Below are positions 41,104-50,859 of a stretch of DNA of 64,000 nucleotides, piece after piece. Below the pieces are notes generated by a model. The model made no database searches. It was not told the origin of the DNA and saw only the letters and a list, made by a program, of their open reading frames with translations. The position numbers were made by a program, and so were the translations under genes. Position 1 is the first letter of the stretch; every line of letters starts with the position of its first letter. Source of the stretch: a bacterium (GTDB lineage: Bacteria; Vulcanimicrobiota; Xenobia; Xenobiales; JADMJV01); NCBI GenBank assembly GCA_018266105.1, contig JAFEBA010000037.1:1-64000 (forward strand), in the 5' to 3' direction.

Positions 41104-42033
41104 CTACCGGACCACCCGCAAGCCCATGCGCTGCAGCAACGGTAGGAGCCGGCTCAATTCGGCCGGAGTCTGAGGTTGCACGTCGTGCATCAGCACAATT
41201 CCGCGGCGGTGCAGGAGCATCAGGGCTAGCGTTCGGGAGGCGATGCGGCCAGGCCGGGCTTGCATCTGGGCCTGCCAATCCTGGCTGTCCACATTCCAAA
41301 GTACCGAGCGCAATCCAATCTTTTGCATCACCGCCAGCTCGCGCGCTGCTCTCGAGCCGTAGGGCGCCCGAAAGATTGGCTTGAGTTTGAGCCCCGAGGC
41401 CCTGGCCTGCTTTTCTGTATCCCTGAACTCGGAGACTAACTTCTGCTCATCCAGGTCGAGCAAATTGGCGTGATCATAGCTGTGGCTGGCCACCTCAAAG
41501 CCCGAATAGTCCGGGCGCTTGGGTCCAGCTTCGGCCAACCGCTTGCCCAGCACGAAAAATGTGGCTGGTGCCTTGAATTGGCGCAGACTGGCCAAAATCG
41601 GCTGGCTCACCCCGGGCTTGGGCCCGTCATCGAAAGTCAGCTGAAAACTGCGGTCGGGCAGTTCCCAGCCCACCGTCTCCGCTTCCGCCCAGCGGATTTC
41701 GGAGGGGTAGCGATCCTGGATGTCAGCCAGACGCTTTTGCTCGGCCGCGTAGGCAGCGATAAAGGCCCGACCGGTTTCACTCAGCGGAGCCGGCTCGGCC
41801 TGCGCGCCGGCCGCCCGCGAATTCTCCTGGCAATGCCGAGACACGGAGTCGGTCCACCATTTGGGCCCACCCAACCGTTGCACCTCGGCCTCGTAAGCTC
41901 GATTCAGCTGCAGGCTCAACCTGTCGGCCGCGGCCGCATCGGCCGGAGCGTTGTTGATCAGGCCATCCCACTGGGCGGGCGGCACACCCCAGACGGCCGT
42001 GGTTAGCCCCAAGGCCACGCAGAACTTACGCAT
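41104..42033 (-). CDS. Secreted polysaccharide deacetylase (NodB homology)
   Basis: 309 aa. N-terminal signal (MRKFCVALGLTTAVWG). After ~120 residues of unassigned sequence comes the CE4 catalytic domain: motif 1 TFDDGPKPG, motif 2 SHSYDH (metal HxxxH), motif 3 FRAPYGSR, motif 4 WNVDSQDW and motif 5 LMHDVQPQT. CE4 enzymes remove N-acetyl groups from chitin, peptidoglycan or exopolysaccharide. The fused N-terminal region is not a domain I know. Confidence 0.9.
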   Translation of the reverse strand: MRKFCVALGLTTAVWGVPPAQWDGLINNAPADAAAADRLSLQLNRAYEAEVQRLGGPKWWTDSVSRHCQENSRAAGAQAEPAPLSETGRAFIAAYAAEQKRLADIQDRYPSEIRWAEAETVGWELPDRSFQLTFDDGPKPGVSQPILASLRQFKAPATFFVLGKRLAEAGPKRPDYSGFEVASHSYDHANLLDLDEQKLVSEFRDTEKQARASGLKLKPIFRAPYGSRAARELAVMQKIGLRSVLWNVDSQDWQAQMQARPGRIASRTLALMLLHRRGIVLMHDVQPQTPAELSRLLPLLQRMGLRVVR

Positions 42034-42068
42034 CAGGCCGGTTTCTTGATGTCGGACTGCGCCCCTCT

Positions 42069-42092
42069 AAAAAAAGAGCCCCTGAGGGGCTC
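42069..42092 (-). terminator. Rho-independent terminator
   Basis: On the minus strand GAGCCCC-tca-GGGGCTC is followed by a run of seven T. It lies 23 bases past the stop of the Asn-rich secreted gene, so it terminates that unit. Confidence 0.85.
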
Positions 42093-42114
42093 TCGAGTAG
42101 AGAACGTTTCTGAT

Positions 42115-42462
42115 TTATGGGTAGGTACGATAGCGGTTGTAGCGGTAGTAGTATCCATTGTTGTAAGGATTGGTTCGCAGGTAATAATTGTTATTATTGT
42201 TGTTGTTCCAGCCATTGTGCCAACCGTTATTCCAGCCATTGTTGTTGTAGCCGTTACGCTGGAGCCGATACTGGTCTCGTTGGATCTCTCGTGCCTTCTG
42301 GCGGGCCTCATTCCAGTCGCCGCTGCGGACCGCCTGGCGGTAGTCTCGGCGGTCGTTGCGCAGTTCGTTTCGCAGGTCTCGCCAATTTTGAGCGTGAGCC
42401 ATTCCGACAATGGGCATTGCCATGAGGGCGGTCATCATAAGTGGTTTGAATGAAAAGGTCAT
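42115..42462 (-). CDS. Small secreted Asn/Tyr-rich protein
   Basis: 115 aa from the ATG at 42462. A Sec signal ends MAHAQ; the mature part begins NWRDLRNELRNDRRDYRQAV and then becomes low complexity in Asn, Gly, Trp and Tyr (residues ~65-115). Its signal and the DLR...RRD...RQ pattern are shared with the gene at 42658, so they are probably paralogues. Function unknown; an exported surface or matrix protein is a reasonable inference. It has its own terminator. Confidence 0.7.
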   Translation of the reverse strand: MTFSFKPLMMTALMAMPIVGMAHAQNWRDLRNELRNDRRDYRQAVRSGDWNEARQKAREIQRDQYRLQRNGYNNNGWNNGWHNGWNNNNNNNYYLRTNPYNNGYYYRYNRYRTYP

Positions 42463-42611
42463 TTTAGGGGTCCATCCGTTCTGCGCCACCGCGGCGCCAC
42501 TTTCTGTGTCTATAATAGGCGTAGTAGCTTGTTCTGTTTACGGTTGGGCGTCCCTCAGGAGTGCGGACTGGCGTCATTATTCGTTTGGGACCCAGGGCTT
42601 GAAAAAGAAAG

Positions 42612-42632
42612 AAGCCCCGTTCAACGAGGCTT
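42612..42632 (-). terminator. Probable terminator of the 42658 gene
   Basis: AAGCC...AACGG-type stem with one mismatch and a T-rich tract (CTTTCTTTTTC) after it on the minus strand, 25 bases past the stop of the gene at 42658. Confidence 0.65.
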
Positions 42633-42657
42633 TTGAGAAATGGACCGAGATTTAGAA

Positions 42658-43062
42658 TTAAGGGTAGACGCGAACGTAGAATGGTTTGCCGCTAATGGGG
42701 TCGTGGTGAACGGTATATTGCGGCGCGAATTCAGAATCGTAGGGACTGGCCACAGGCTTGATCACGGTCCGCTTGATCATATAGGTTTCGGTGTCGCCGG
42801 GGTTGGCGCCCAGGCGGGTTAATTCGGCCTTGTTTTGAGCCATGGCTGCTTCGTCTTCGCGGATGCGGGCCCGGGCGTTGATGATTCCATCCTGGTCATG
42901 AATTTGAATGGCAGTATTCAGGTCGTCCTGATGGTTGCGCAAGGATTGGCGAATGTCGTCGCGCCGGCCGCGCAGGTCGTCGACAGGCCCGGCCTGAGCC
43001 ACACCCAGTAGCGGTAGCGCCAGCATAGAAGTGAGCAAAAGGGGCTTTAAGAAAGTCTTCAT
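42658..43062 (-). CDS. Small secreted protein
   Basis: 134 aa from the ATG at 43062, with GGATGG upstream (an ATG at 43074 adds 4 residues). Sec signal ending GVAQAG; mature protein helical and charged (PVDDLRGRRDDIRQSLRNHQ), then a C-terminal basic/aromatic region (SGKPFYVRVYP). Related to the gene at 42115-42462 by its signal and first mature helix. Flanked by terminators, so each is probably a single-gene unit. Confidence 0.7.
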   Translation of the reverse strand: MKTFLKPLLLTSMLALPLLGVAQAGPVDDLRGRRDDIRQSLRNHQDDLNTAIQIHDQDGIINARARIREDEAAMAQNKAELTRLGANPGDTETYMIKRTVIKPVASPYDSEFAPQYTVHHDPISGKPFYVRVYP

Positions 43063-43164
43063 GGTTGATTCCATCCAATTCTCCGCTCAAGGCGGGTCTT
43101 TCTCAGATAATGTAAGCCGACTTTGGTCTCAGATCTAAGGACTTGCATAACCAGGGATCGGGAT

Positions 43165-43851
43165 TCACAACAGCACGAATCGGTATCCCACCCCTGGTTC
43201 TGTGACTAAGAATACGGGCCGGCCCGGTTCTGGCTCCAGTTTTTTGCGTAAGTTGGAAATGTTCACTCTGAGGGTGTGCAAATCTTGTTCTACATGCCCC
43301 CAGACCTCTCGCATCAGCTGTTGATGGGTCAAAACTTTTCCGGCTTTTCGAGCCAGCGCCTTGAGAATGTCGTATTCGGTCGGGGTCAGCACAATGCGCT
43401 GTCCATCGCGGATGACGTCCCGATTGGTCAGGTCGATACTGAGCGGGCCGCTGATCAGCACGGGTTCATCGGGGTTTTGTTGCACCCGACGCAGCGCCGC
43501 GCGCAGTCGGGCGGTGAGTTCGTTGAGGCCAAATGGTTTGCATAGATAGTCGTCCGCCCCCGCATCCAGGGCCGCAACCTTATCGGTCTCGCTGTCGCGC
43601 ACCGAGAGGATAATGATGGGAATGGTGCACCACTCGCGTAGAATGCGCGTGACTTCGACTCCATCCAGGTCGGGCAGGCCCATATCCAGCAGAATCACGT
43701 CCGGTTTGGACTGGGCCACCACGTCCACGGCTTCGTGACCGGTGCTGGCCTCGGTCACCTGATAGCCGCGGGGTTCCAGGCTGGTGCGCAGGAAACGGCG
43801 GACGGCCGGTTCATCGTCCACCACCAGAGCTTTGAGAAGCGCCTTATTCAT
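43165..43851 (-). CDS. kdpE: KdpE response regulator (copy 1)
   Basis: 228 aa. The receiver domain has ALVVDDEPAVRRFL, the phospho-acceptor Asp in DVILLDMGLPDLDG (about residue 56) and the Lys in CKPFGLNELTAR. The C-terminal winged helix (OmpR/PhoB type) has LTPTEYDILKAL and HTLRVNISNLRKKLE. KdpE activates kdpFABC under potassium limitation or osmotic upshift. It overlaps kdpD copy 1 by 8 bases; together they are transcribed away from kdpFABC. The second KdpE lies at 53205-53894. Confidence 0.92.
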   Translation of the reverse strand: MNKALLKALVVDDEPAVRRFLRTSLEPRGYQVTEASTGHEAVDVVAQSKPDVILLDMGLPDLDGVEVTRILREWCTIPIIILSVRDSETDKVAALDAGADDYLCKPFGLNELTARLRAALRRVQQNPDEPVLISGPLSIDLTNRDVIRDGQRIVLTPTEYDILKALARKAGKVLTHQQLMREVWGHVEQDLHTLRVNISNLRKKLEPEPGRPVFLVTEPGVGYRFVLL

Positions 43852-46441
43852 GGGCCTGGGCCCAATTCAACGAGATCACAAAGCGAGCTCCAGGCTTGGC
43901 ATCCTCTACGCGGATCTTGCCCCCCTGAGCTTCCACCAGGCCCTTGCAGATGGAAAGACCCAGGCCGCTGCCTGGAACTTCGGGTCTTCCTCGGTAGAAT
44001 CGATCAAAGACCTGGTCCCTCTCGCTCTCAGCCACCCCGGGACCGAAATCGCGAACCCAGAGTTCTGCCTGAGGTCCGCTGTTCAGGCCAATTTCTACTT
44101 GAGATTCAGGGGGGGAGAATTTAAGTGCGTTCTCCACCAGGTTGGCCAGAGCTTGTTGAAGCAATCCGAAGTCGACCTGGACCATCGGAGGATCCGGCGG
44201 GAGTTGCACACGCACCCTGGAGGGGTGGCGCAGAGTATTGAGGGTCATTTCCACGATTTCACCTGGTTCCTGGGGCTGCAGGTTGACGCTGACAACCCCT
44301 GATTCTAAACGCGTCATGTGCAACAGATTGCCTACGATGCGGTTGAGTCGATCTGACTCGGATAAAGCGTTATCTAAGAGCTGCTCGCGTTGCTCGCCGG
44401 GCAGTTCATCTTTCAGAGCCTGCAGGGCTCCCGAGATGGACACCAGCGGAATTCGAAGGTCGTGGGAGATCGAGTTGAGCAAGGCTGACTGGAGCCGTTC
44501 GGTGGCTTTCAATAGATCGGACTCCTGCGCCGATACCGAAAGGCGCGAGCGCTCCAGGGCCATGGCCGCCTGGCGGCCGTAGGTCTCCAGCAGGCGATGG
44601 CGCACCGGCGAAAGGGGGCTCTCCAACGGCATCACCAGGCCACCCAAGAGCTGGCCGTGCTCGATCGAAAGGATGGGCAGGCAGAGAACCTCCGACTGAT
44701 TCAGAGTGTCCGTGCCCTTACCGGCCAGCTGGCGATGTTCCATGGCCCACATGGCCACGGCACGCTGGCTCTCGTTCTGGAAGGGTTCCCACTCGTGATA
44801 GTCGGGCTTGAGGAAGCGAACTTCCAGCTTGAGTTGACGACTGGCATAGTCGGCGATCACTCGACCGATTTCGTCTTCTCCCATAGCCTGGCTGAGGGCG
44901 CGACTCAGGGCAAACAGGTTGGCCGTTTCCTCCTCGCGGCTGCGGGCCGCCAGAGCCTGCTCGCGGGCCCGAGCGGTAAGAGTACTGATGCTGAGCGAGA
45001 CCGCCAGCAGCCCCAGGAAGGTCACAACATATTGCTTATCACTGACCACGAAAGTGTAATATGGAGGCACAAAGCAGAAGTCGAAAAGCGCCACCGACAG
45101 GGCGCTGGCCACAGCCGAGGGTCCCCGCCCGAGCCAGTAGGCCACCAGCGTCACCACCAGCAAGTAGAGCATCACCAGATTGGTGGGGGCCAGCAAAGCG
45201 CTGATGGGAAAGCAGGCGCCGGTCATTAAAAGCACGGCTGCAACCGCCTTGACATAGCGGGAGACGGGCCGGTGACCGGGCGATTTCTGCTCGCTCAGGG
45301 TCGGGCTGTCGCTCTGGCCGGAGACCACAAAGACATCCACATCGCCCGACAGGCGTATCAACTGATCCACCAGGTCCACACGGGCCCATCGTTGCTGGAG
45401 CGGCTTTCCGGCCACAATCTTGGTTACATTGTGGCTGCGCGCGAATTCGGTGACCGCTTCCGGAATCGAGAGTCCGCTCACCACTTCGGTGCGAGCACCC
45501 AGCGATTCGGCCAGCTGCAGATGGCGCGAGACCCGGTCTTCGGCGGCGGGGGAGAGGGGAGCACCGCTCCGCACGGAGACCGCCCACCACTCGGCTGATA
45601 GCGCGTCGGCCAACCGTCGGGCCGCTCGCACCAGTCGTTCGGAGAGCGGGCTTGGACCCACCGCCACCAGCAACCGCTCGGCTACCGGCCAGGGTCCCGC
45701 GATGGAGCGACGCTGCATGTAATTGATGACATCGTCGTCGACCCGGTCGGCGGCTCGACGCAAGGCCAGCTCGCGCAGGGCGGTCAGGTTGCCAGGGCGG
45801 AAGAAGTTGCGTGCGGCGGCGTCGGCCTTGGTTCCCTGATAGACATGCCCCTTTTGCAAGCGAGTGAGCAGCTCTTCGGGCGGGAGGTCGACCAGTGAGA
45901 GAGCGGTGGCCCTTTCCAACACGCTGTCCGGAAGGGTCTCGCGCACCCTCACTCCCGTGATCTGGTGGACGACATCGTTCAGGCTCTCCAGATGCTGAAT
46001 GTTCAAGGTGGAGTAGACATCGATGCCGGCCTGCAGGAGCTCTTCCACATCCTGATAGCGTTTCTGATGGCGGCTACCGGGGGCGTTGGTGTGAGCCAGC
46101 TCGTCCACCAAGACCAATTGGGGATGACGCTCCAGACACCCATCCAGATCAAACTCTTCCAACGAGATCTCTCGGTGAGTGATGGTCTGGCGAGGAAGCA
46201 GTGGAAGACCGTCGAGCAGAGCCAGGGTTTCGGGGCGCTGGTGGGTTTCTACGTAGCCGATCACGACGTCGCGCCCCTGAGCCAGCTCTCGATGGGCAGC
46301 CTGAAGCATGGCATAGGTTTTGCCCACACCAGCGGCGTACCCCAAAAATAGCTTGAGTCGGCCCTGGGTGCCGGTTTGGCCGTGTTCCAGCCTGGCCAGC
46401 AACGCCTGGGGATTGGGCCGCCCGTCGCGTTGTCGTTGCAT
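43844..46441 (-). CDS. kdpD: KdpD sensor kinase (copy 1, complete)
   Basis: 865 aa from the ATG at 46441, with GAGGAG upstream; the longer frame is not needed. The N-terminal KdpD domain keeps the Walker A GYAAGVGKT (34-42) and VDELAHTNAPGSRH. A USP-like domain follows (VGPSPLSERLVRAARRL), then four membrane helices (DUF4118) and a GAF-like region. The kinase core has the phospho-acceptor His in NSISHDLRIPLVSIS, N box NLVENALKFS and G2 GSGLGLSI. It senses potassium and osmotic signals and phosphorylates KdpE. It is divergent from kdpFABC, so both units share the regulatory gap at 46442-46566. Confidence 0.93.
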   Translation of the reverse strand: MQRQRDGRPNPQALLARLEHGQTGTQGRLKLFLGYAAGVGKTYAMLQAAHRELAQGRDVVIGYVETHQRPETLALLDGLPLLPRQTITHREISLEEFDLDGCLERHPQLVLVDELAHTNAPGSRHQKRYQDVEELLQAGIDVYSTLNIQHLESLNDVVHQITGVRVRETLPDSVLERATALSLVDLPPEELLTRLQKGHVYQGTKADAAARNFFRPGNLTALRELALRRAADRVDDDVINYMQRRSIAGPWPVAERLLVAVGPSPLSERLVRAARRLADALSAEWWAVSVRSGAPLSPAAEDRVSRHLQLAESLGARTEVVSGLSIPEAVTEFARSHNVTKIVAGKPLQQRWARVDLVDQLIRLSGDVDVFVVSGQSDSPTLSEQKSPGHRPVSRYVKAVAAVLLMTGACFPISALLAPTNLVMLYLLVVTLVAYWLGRGPSAVASALSVALFDFCFVPPYYTFVVSDKQYVVTFLGLLAVSLSISTLTARAREQALAARSREEETANLFALSRALSQAMGEDEIGRVIADYASRQLKLEVRFLKPDYHEWEPFQNESQRAVAMWAMEHRQLAGKGTDTLNQSEVLCLPILSIEHGQLLGGLVMPLESPLSPVRHRLLETYGRQAAMALERSRLSVSAQESDLLKATERLQSALLNSISHDLRIPLVSISGALQALKDELPGEQREQLLDNALSESDRLNRIVGNLLHMTRLESGVVSVNLQPQEPGEIVEMTLNTLRHPSRVRVQLPPDPPMVQVDFGLLQQALANLVENALKFSPPESQVEIGLNSGPQAELWVRDFGPGVAESERDQVFDRFYRGRPEVPGSGLGLSICKGLVEAQGGKIRVEDAKPGARFVISLNWAQAHE

Positions 46442-46466
46442 CTCCTCGCCTTGACCTTTTCTTGAT

Positions 46467-46505
46467 CGCTCCCGGGACCGGCTTGACCGGTCCGTGACGG
46501 GAGCG
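46467..46505. promoter_or_regulatory. Nested inverted repeat in the kdp divergent promoter region
   Basis: Outer arms CGCTCCCG and CGGGAGCG enclose an inner perfect repeat GGACCGG-cttga-CCGGTCC. It sits between the two divergent kdp units and is the obvious candidate KdpE operator or RNA hairpin controlling them. A TTGACC at 46483-46488 inside it could be a -35 box, with a weak -10 at about 46506-46511. Confidence 0.5.
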
Positions 46506-46566
46506 AGGCTAGTCTGGGTCGGGATTCTTTTACCTTGGCGGGTGAATCCCACAGACGGAGGAGTTC

Positions 46567-46668
46567 GTGCAAGACATAGTTTCGGTGCTGCTCGTGCTTT
46601 CCTTCCTGGCGCTATCGATGGGTTACATCGCCTTATGCGCCCGGTTGCGAGGCAGTGATGAGCTTTGA
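46567..46668 (+). CDS. Small membrane peptide upstream of kdpF
   Basis: 33 aa, GTG start with GGAGG 6 bases upstream. One membrane helix (IVSVLLVLSFLALSMGYIAL) then a charged tail (ARLRGSDEL). Short proteins of this pattern, one helix and a C-terminal Cys/Arg/Asp tail, are often found just before kdp genes. It overlaps kdpF by 11 bases, so it is translated with the operon. Role unknown, perhaps in stabilising the complex. Confidence 0.65.
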   Translation: MQDIVSVLLVLSFLALSMGYIALCARLRGSDEL

Positions 46669-46750
46669 ATTAGGGCTTTCCGGCGCACTGGCCGGTTTGC
46701 TGATGGTCTATTTGGTGTTCGCCCTGCTCAACCCAGAGAGGTTTGACTGA
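46658..46750 (+). CDS. kdpF: KdpF, small subunit of K+-transporting ATPase
   Basis: 30 aa, ATG at 46658 overlapping the previous ORF; one helix (LSGALAGLLMVYLVFALL) followed by the family tail NPERFD, which is typical of KdpF. It stabilises the KdpABC complex in the membrane. Stop is one base before the kdpA start. Confidence 0.85.
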   Translation: MSFELGLSGALAGLLMVYLVFALLNPERFD

Positions 46751-46751
46751 G

Positions 46752-48368
46752 ATGGCGGAATTTGTCATTTACCTGCTGGTCCTTGTGGGCCTGGCCTATC
46801 CTTTGGGCCAGTGGATGTTTCGAATGCTCGAACGCGAGCGTCACTTTGGTCTGGAGAACCTGATCTACAAGCTGACCGGCGTCCAACCCGATCGACAGAT
46901 GGGCTGGCGTGAGTATCTGCAAGCTCTGCTGGTTTTTAATCTGTTAGGGCTGCTGGTCGTGTATGCCCTGCAGCGAGTGCAGGGGATGCTTCCTGGCAAT
47001 CCTCTCAAGCTGGCCGGTGTCGATCCATACCTGGCCTTCAATACCGCAAGTTCCTTTGCCAGCAATACCAACTGGCAGGCCTACGGGGGGGAAACTACCA
47101 TGAGCTGGGCCACGCAGATGCTGGCTCTGACCACTCAGAACTTTGTTTCGGCGGCCACCGGTATTGCAGCCATGATTGCTTTGTGTCGTGGTTTACTGCG
47201 CACCGAGTCGCGTCAACTGGGCAACTTCTGGGTGGATTTGACCCGGGCAACACTGACCGTATTGCTACCGCTTTCGGTTCTGCTGTCGCTGATTCTGGTC
47301 AGCCAAGGGGTTCCTCAGACCTTTCATCAACCCGCGGCCGTGCAAACAATCGAGTCCCAGTCTCAGCTCCTGCCGCTGGGTCCAGTGGCCTCGCAGGTGG
47401 CCATCAAGCAACTGGGCACCAATGGCGGCGGTTTTTACAACGTGAACTCGGCCCATCCCTTAGAGAACCCCACTCCCTTGAGCAACTTCCTGGAATGTCT
47501 GGCGATTCTGTTGTTGCCGGCGGCCTTATGTCACACCTATGGTCGCGCCGTCCACGACCGACGCCAGGGTTGGGCTCTGCTCGCGGCCATGCTTTTGCTC
47601 TTCGTGCCGCTCACCTTGCTCTGCATGCATTATGAGGCGGGTAACTGGGAAGGCAAAGAGGTTCGTTTTGGCGAGGCTGCTTCTGCGCTCTGGGCCTGCG
47701 CCACCACCGCCGCCAGCAATGGTTCGGTGAATTGCATGCACGACTCACTGACTGCGCTCGGCGGATTCGTCACCATGGTCTTGATGCTGTTCGGCGAGGT
47801 GGTCTTTGGCGGCGTGGGCTGCGGCGTGTATGGCATTGTGTTGTGCGTGTTAGTGGCTGTGTTTGTGGCCGGCCTCATGGTGGGGCGCACCCCCGAGTAC
47901 TTGGGGAAGAAGATCGAGACCTTCGAAATAAAGATGGTTTCGCTGGGAATCCTTTGTATGCCAACGTTGGTTTTGCTCATGACCGCGGGAGCCATGTTGG
48001 TGCCTTCGGCCCGGGCCGCCATGCTGAATACGGGTCCTCACGGATTCTCAGAGATTCTGTATGCCTGCACCTCCATGGGCAACAACAACGGGTCCGCTTT
48101 TGGGGGTCTATCCGCCAATCAGCCCTATTACAACCTGGTGGGCGGGCTGGTCATGCTCATCTCGCGCTTCTGGATCTTGATCCCGGTGCTGGCCATTGCC
48201 GGTTCGCTGGGTGCTAAGAAACGTGTGCCGGAGAGCGCCGGCACCTTGCCCACTCACTCCCCCCTGTTTGTGGTCTGGCTGTGCGTGGTGATTGTGGTGG
48301 TCGGTGCCCTTTGCTTCTTTCCCGCGCTCTGTCTGGGTCCGATGGCCGAACATTTGAGGTATCTATGA
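46752..48368 (+). CDS. kdpA: KdpA, K+-binding channel-like subunit
   Basis: 538 aa from the ATG at 46752. Multipass protein with the four selectivity-filter regions: [54 protein letters not shown] and [16 protein letters not shown]. KdpA takes up potassium with high affinity and passes it to the KdpB pump. Length is normal for the family. ATGA overlap with kdpB. Confidence 0.97.
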   Translation: MAEFVIYLLVLVGLAYPLGQWMFRMLERERHFGLENLIYKLTGVQPDRQMGWREYLQALLVFNLLGLLVVYALQRVQGMLPGNPLKLAGVDPYLAFNTASSFASNTNWQAYGGETTMSWATQMLALTTQNFVSAATGIAAMIALCRGLLRTESRQLGNFWVDLTRATLTVLLPLSVLLSLILVSQGVPQTFHQPAAVQTIESQSQLLPLGPVASQVAIKQLGTNGGGFYNVNSAHPLENPTPLSNFLECLAILLLPAALCHTYGRAVHDRRQGWALLAAMLLLFVPLTLLCMHYEAGNWEGKEVRFGEAASALWACATTAASNGSVNCMHDSLTALGGFVTMVLMLFGEVVFGGVGCGVYGIVLCVLVAVFVAGLMVGRTPEYLGKKIETFEIKMVSLGILCMPTLVLLMTAGAMLVPSARAAMLNTGPHGFSEILYACTSMGNNNGSAFGGLSANQPYYNLVGGLVMLISRFWILIPVLAIAGSLGAKKRVPESAGTLPTHSPLFVVWLCVVIVVVGALCFFPALCLGPMAEHLRYL

Positions 48369-50332
48369 AACCCATCTATCAACGGGCTTTGCAAGATTCA
48401 TTTCGTAAGCTCAATCCCCGCAAGATGGCGGGCAATCCGGTGATGTTCGTGGTCGAGGTGGGCAGCCTGCTGACCACCGTCCTCTGGGCCCGCCATCCAG
48501 GCGACCTGTTCGTGGGGCAGACCGCGCTCTGGCTGTGGTTTACCGTGCTCTTCGCCAACTTTGCCGAGGCTATTGCCGAAGGTCGGGGTAAAGCTCAGGC
48601 CGACGCTCTGCGCAAGTCCCGCAAAGACATTCCGGCCCGGCGTCGCAAGCCCGACGGCAGCTTTGAGGAGGTGCCCTCATCAGAGCTGCGCAAGGGCGAT
48701 GTAGTGCGGGTTGAAGCCGGACAATCCATCCCCGCCGATGGAGAGATCATCCAGGGGGTGGCCTCCGTGGACGAATCGGCCATCACTGGCGAGAGCGCGC
48801 CGGTGGTGCGCGAGTCGGGAGGCGATCGCAGCGCTGTCACTGGTGGCACCACCGTGCTGTCGGACTGGCTGGTCATTCGCGTTGAGGCCGATCCCGGGCA
48901 GGGATTCTTGGACCGCATGATCAGCATGGTGGAAGGGGCCAGTCGTCAGAAGACTCCCAATGAGTTGGCTTTGAACATCCTTTTGGCCAGCTTCACCATT
49001 TTGTTTTTGCTGGTCTGCGTGTCTCTTTATCCGATGGCGGACGGGGCGATTTCGGTGGTGGTGCTGGTGGCCTTGCTGGTTTGCCTCATTCCAACCACCA
49101 TTGGTGGATTGCTCAGCGCGATTGGAATTGCGGGCATGGACCGTTTGATTCAGCGCAACGTAATGGCCATGTCCGGACGGGCCGTGGAAGCGGCCGGGGA
49201 CGTGGACGTGTTGCTGCTGGACAAGACCGGCACCATCACCTACGGCAATCGCCAGGCCGCCGAATTCGTGGCCGATGGGGTCAGCCTGGCTGAGGTGGCT
49301 CGCCTGGCCAGCCTGGCCTCACTGGCGGATGAGACGCCTGAAGGGAAGAGCATCGTAACTCTTGCTTCCGAGAAGTTTGGGGTTCACCTGACCCCGCCCG
49401 AGGGCGCCGAGTTTGTGCCTTTCACGGCTCAGACTCGCATGAGCGGGGTCAATCTGGGCGATGAACAGATCCGCAAAGGCGCGATTGATTCGATCAGCAA
49501 TTGGGCCACTTCTCCGGTGTCCGAGCGACTCAAGGAGGCGGTGGACGAGATTGCCCGCAAGGGGGGCACACCGCTTCTGATTGCCCGCAACGGCCTGGCG
49601 GTGGGTGTGGTCTACCTCAAGGACGTGGTCAAGACCGGGATCAAAGAACGCTTTGTGCGTCTGCGCAATATGGGCATCAAGACGGTGATGGTTACCGGCG
49701 ACAATCCGGTCACGGCCGCGGCCATCGCGGCTGAGGCGGGGGTGGATGACTTTCTGGCCCAGGCTACGCCGGAACAGAAGCTGGACTTGATTCGCAATTA
49801 CCAGCAGGGTGGGCGACTGGTAGCCATGACCGGGGACGGGACCAATGACGCTCCGGCACTGGCTCAGGCGGACGTGGCCGTGGCTATGAACAGCGGCACG
49901 CAGGCGGCCCGAGAGGCGGCCAACCTGATTGACCTGGACAGCAATCCCACCAAGCTGATCGAGATCGTGGAGATCGGCAAGCAGTTGTTGATCACCCGAG
50001 GGGCTCTCTCCACCTTCAGCATTGCCAACGATGTAGCCAAATATTTCGCGATTTTGCCGGCCGCCTTTGCGGTTTCTCATCCGGAGCTGGGTCGTCTGAA
50101 CTTTATGGCGCTGGCCAATCCGCAGAGCGCCATTCTCTCTGCGGTGATTTTTAATGCGTTAATTATCGTAGCTTTGATTCCCCTGGCTCTGCGTGGAGTC
50201 AACTACCGGGCGGTGGGGGCGGAGACCCTGCTGCGTGACCATTTGCTGATTTATGGAGTGGGCGGCCTGGTCTGTCCCTTCATCGGCATCAAGCTGGTGG
50301 ACATGCTGGTCGTGGCCATGCACCTGGCCTGA
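48365..50332 (+). CDS. kdpB: KdpB, P-type ATPase subunit
   Basis: 655 aa, ATG at 48365. P-type ATPase signatures: TGES in ITGESAPVV, the phosphorylated Asp in [13 protein letters not shown] and the hinge [12 protein letters not shown]. Seven or so membrane helices. KdpB drives potassium transport from KdpA by ATP hydrolysis. Normal length; the open frame upstream of the ATG overlaps kdpA and is not used. Confidence 0.97.
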   Translation: MKPIYQRALQDSFRKLNPRKMAGNPVMFVVEVGSLLTTVLWARHPGDLFVGQTALWLWFTVLFANFAEAIAEGRGKAQADALRKSRKDIPARRRKPDGSFEEVPSSELRKGDVVRVEAGQSIPADGEIIQGVASVDESAITGESAPVVRESGGDRSAVTGGTTVLSDWLVIRVEADPGQGFLDRMISMVEGASRQKTPNELALNILLASFTILFLLVCVSLYPMADGAISVVVLVALLVCLIPTTIGGLLSAIGIAGMDRLIQRNVMAMSGRAVEAAGDVDVLLLDKTGTITYGNRQAAEFVADGVSLAEVARLASLASLADETPEGKSIVTLASEKFGVHLTPPEGAEFVPFTAQTRMSGVNLGDEQIRKGAIDSISNWATSPVSERLKEAVDEIARKGGTPLLIARNGLAVGVVYLKDVVKTGIKERFVRLRNMGIKTVMVTGDNPVTAAAIAAEAGVDDFLAQATPEQKLDLIRNYQQGGRLVAMTGDGTNDAPALAQADVAVAMNSGTQAAREAANLIDLDSNPTKLIEIVEIGKQLLITRGALSTFSIANDVAKYFAILPAAFAVSHPELGRLNFMALANPQSAILSAVIFNALIIVALIPLALRGVNYRAVGAETLLRDHLLIYGVGGLVCPFIGIKLVDMLVVAMHLA

Positions 50333-50347
50333 GAGGATTTGCTGAAG

Positions 50348-50830
50348 ATGTTGCTGATCGCTATACGCCAAATCTTGCTGTGGACACTGGTCTGCGGCCT
50401 GCTCTACCCCGTGGGAGTGACCTTATTGGCGGGCTCTCTGCCCGCCCCCCAGGCTCGCCAACTGGTGGGGGAGGAATTCGCCCGGGATGGCTATTTTTGG
50501 CCTCGTCCCTCGGCCGTCAACTACAATGCGGCTTCCTCTTCGGGTTCCAATTGGGGCCCGCACGAGCCCAAGCGCGAGAGCGAAACTAGCCGATTCCCGG
50601 CCGATGCCCCGGCCGATCTGCGCTATTCTTCGGGAAGCGGGTTGGACCCGGATATTACCCCTCAGGGCGCACTTTACCAGGTGCCCAGAGTCGCGGCCGC
50701 GCGCCGCCTGGAGCCGGCTCGGGTGGAGCAACTTGTGCGCTCTAAGGTGCAGGGCAAGACCTTTGGTGTGCTCGGTCATGAACGGGTCAATGTGCTGGAG
50801 TTGAACCTGGCTCTGGATCAGCTGAAGTAA
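50348..50830 (+). CDS. kdpC: KdpC, accessory subunit
   Basis: 160 aa from the ATG at 50348, with GAGAGGA 10 bases upstream (a TTG at 50339 is too close to it). One N-terminal helix, then a periplasmic domain with SGSNWGPHEP and SGSGLDPDITPQGA, both typical of KdpC. Slightly shorter than the usual ~190 aa. Followed after 29 bases by a second kdpD. Confidence 0.95.
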   Translation: MLLIAIRQILLWTLVCGLLYPVGVTLLAGSLPAPQARQLVGEEFARDGYFWPRPSAVNYNAASSSGSNWGPHEPKRESETSRFPADAPADLRYSSGSGLDPDITPQGALYQVPRVAAARRLEPARVEQLVRSKVQGKTFGVLGHERVNVLELNLALDQLK

Positions 50831-50859
50831 CTCCGGGTCGGCCCCAGAATAGGGCCCAC

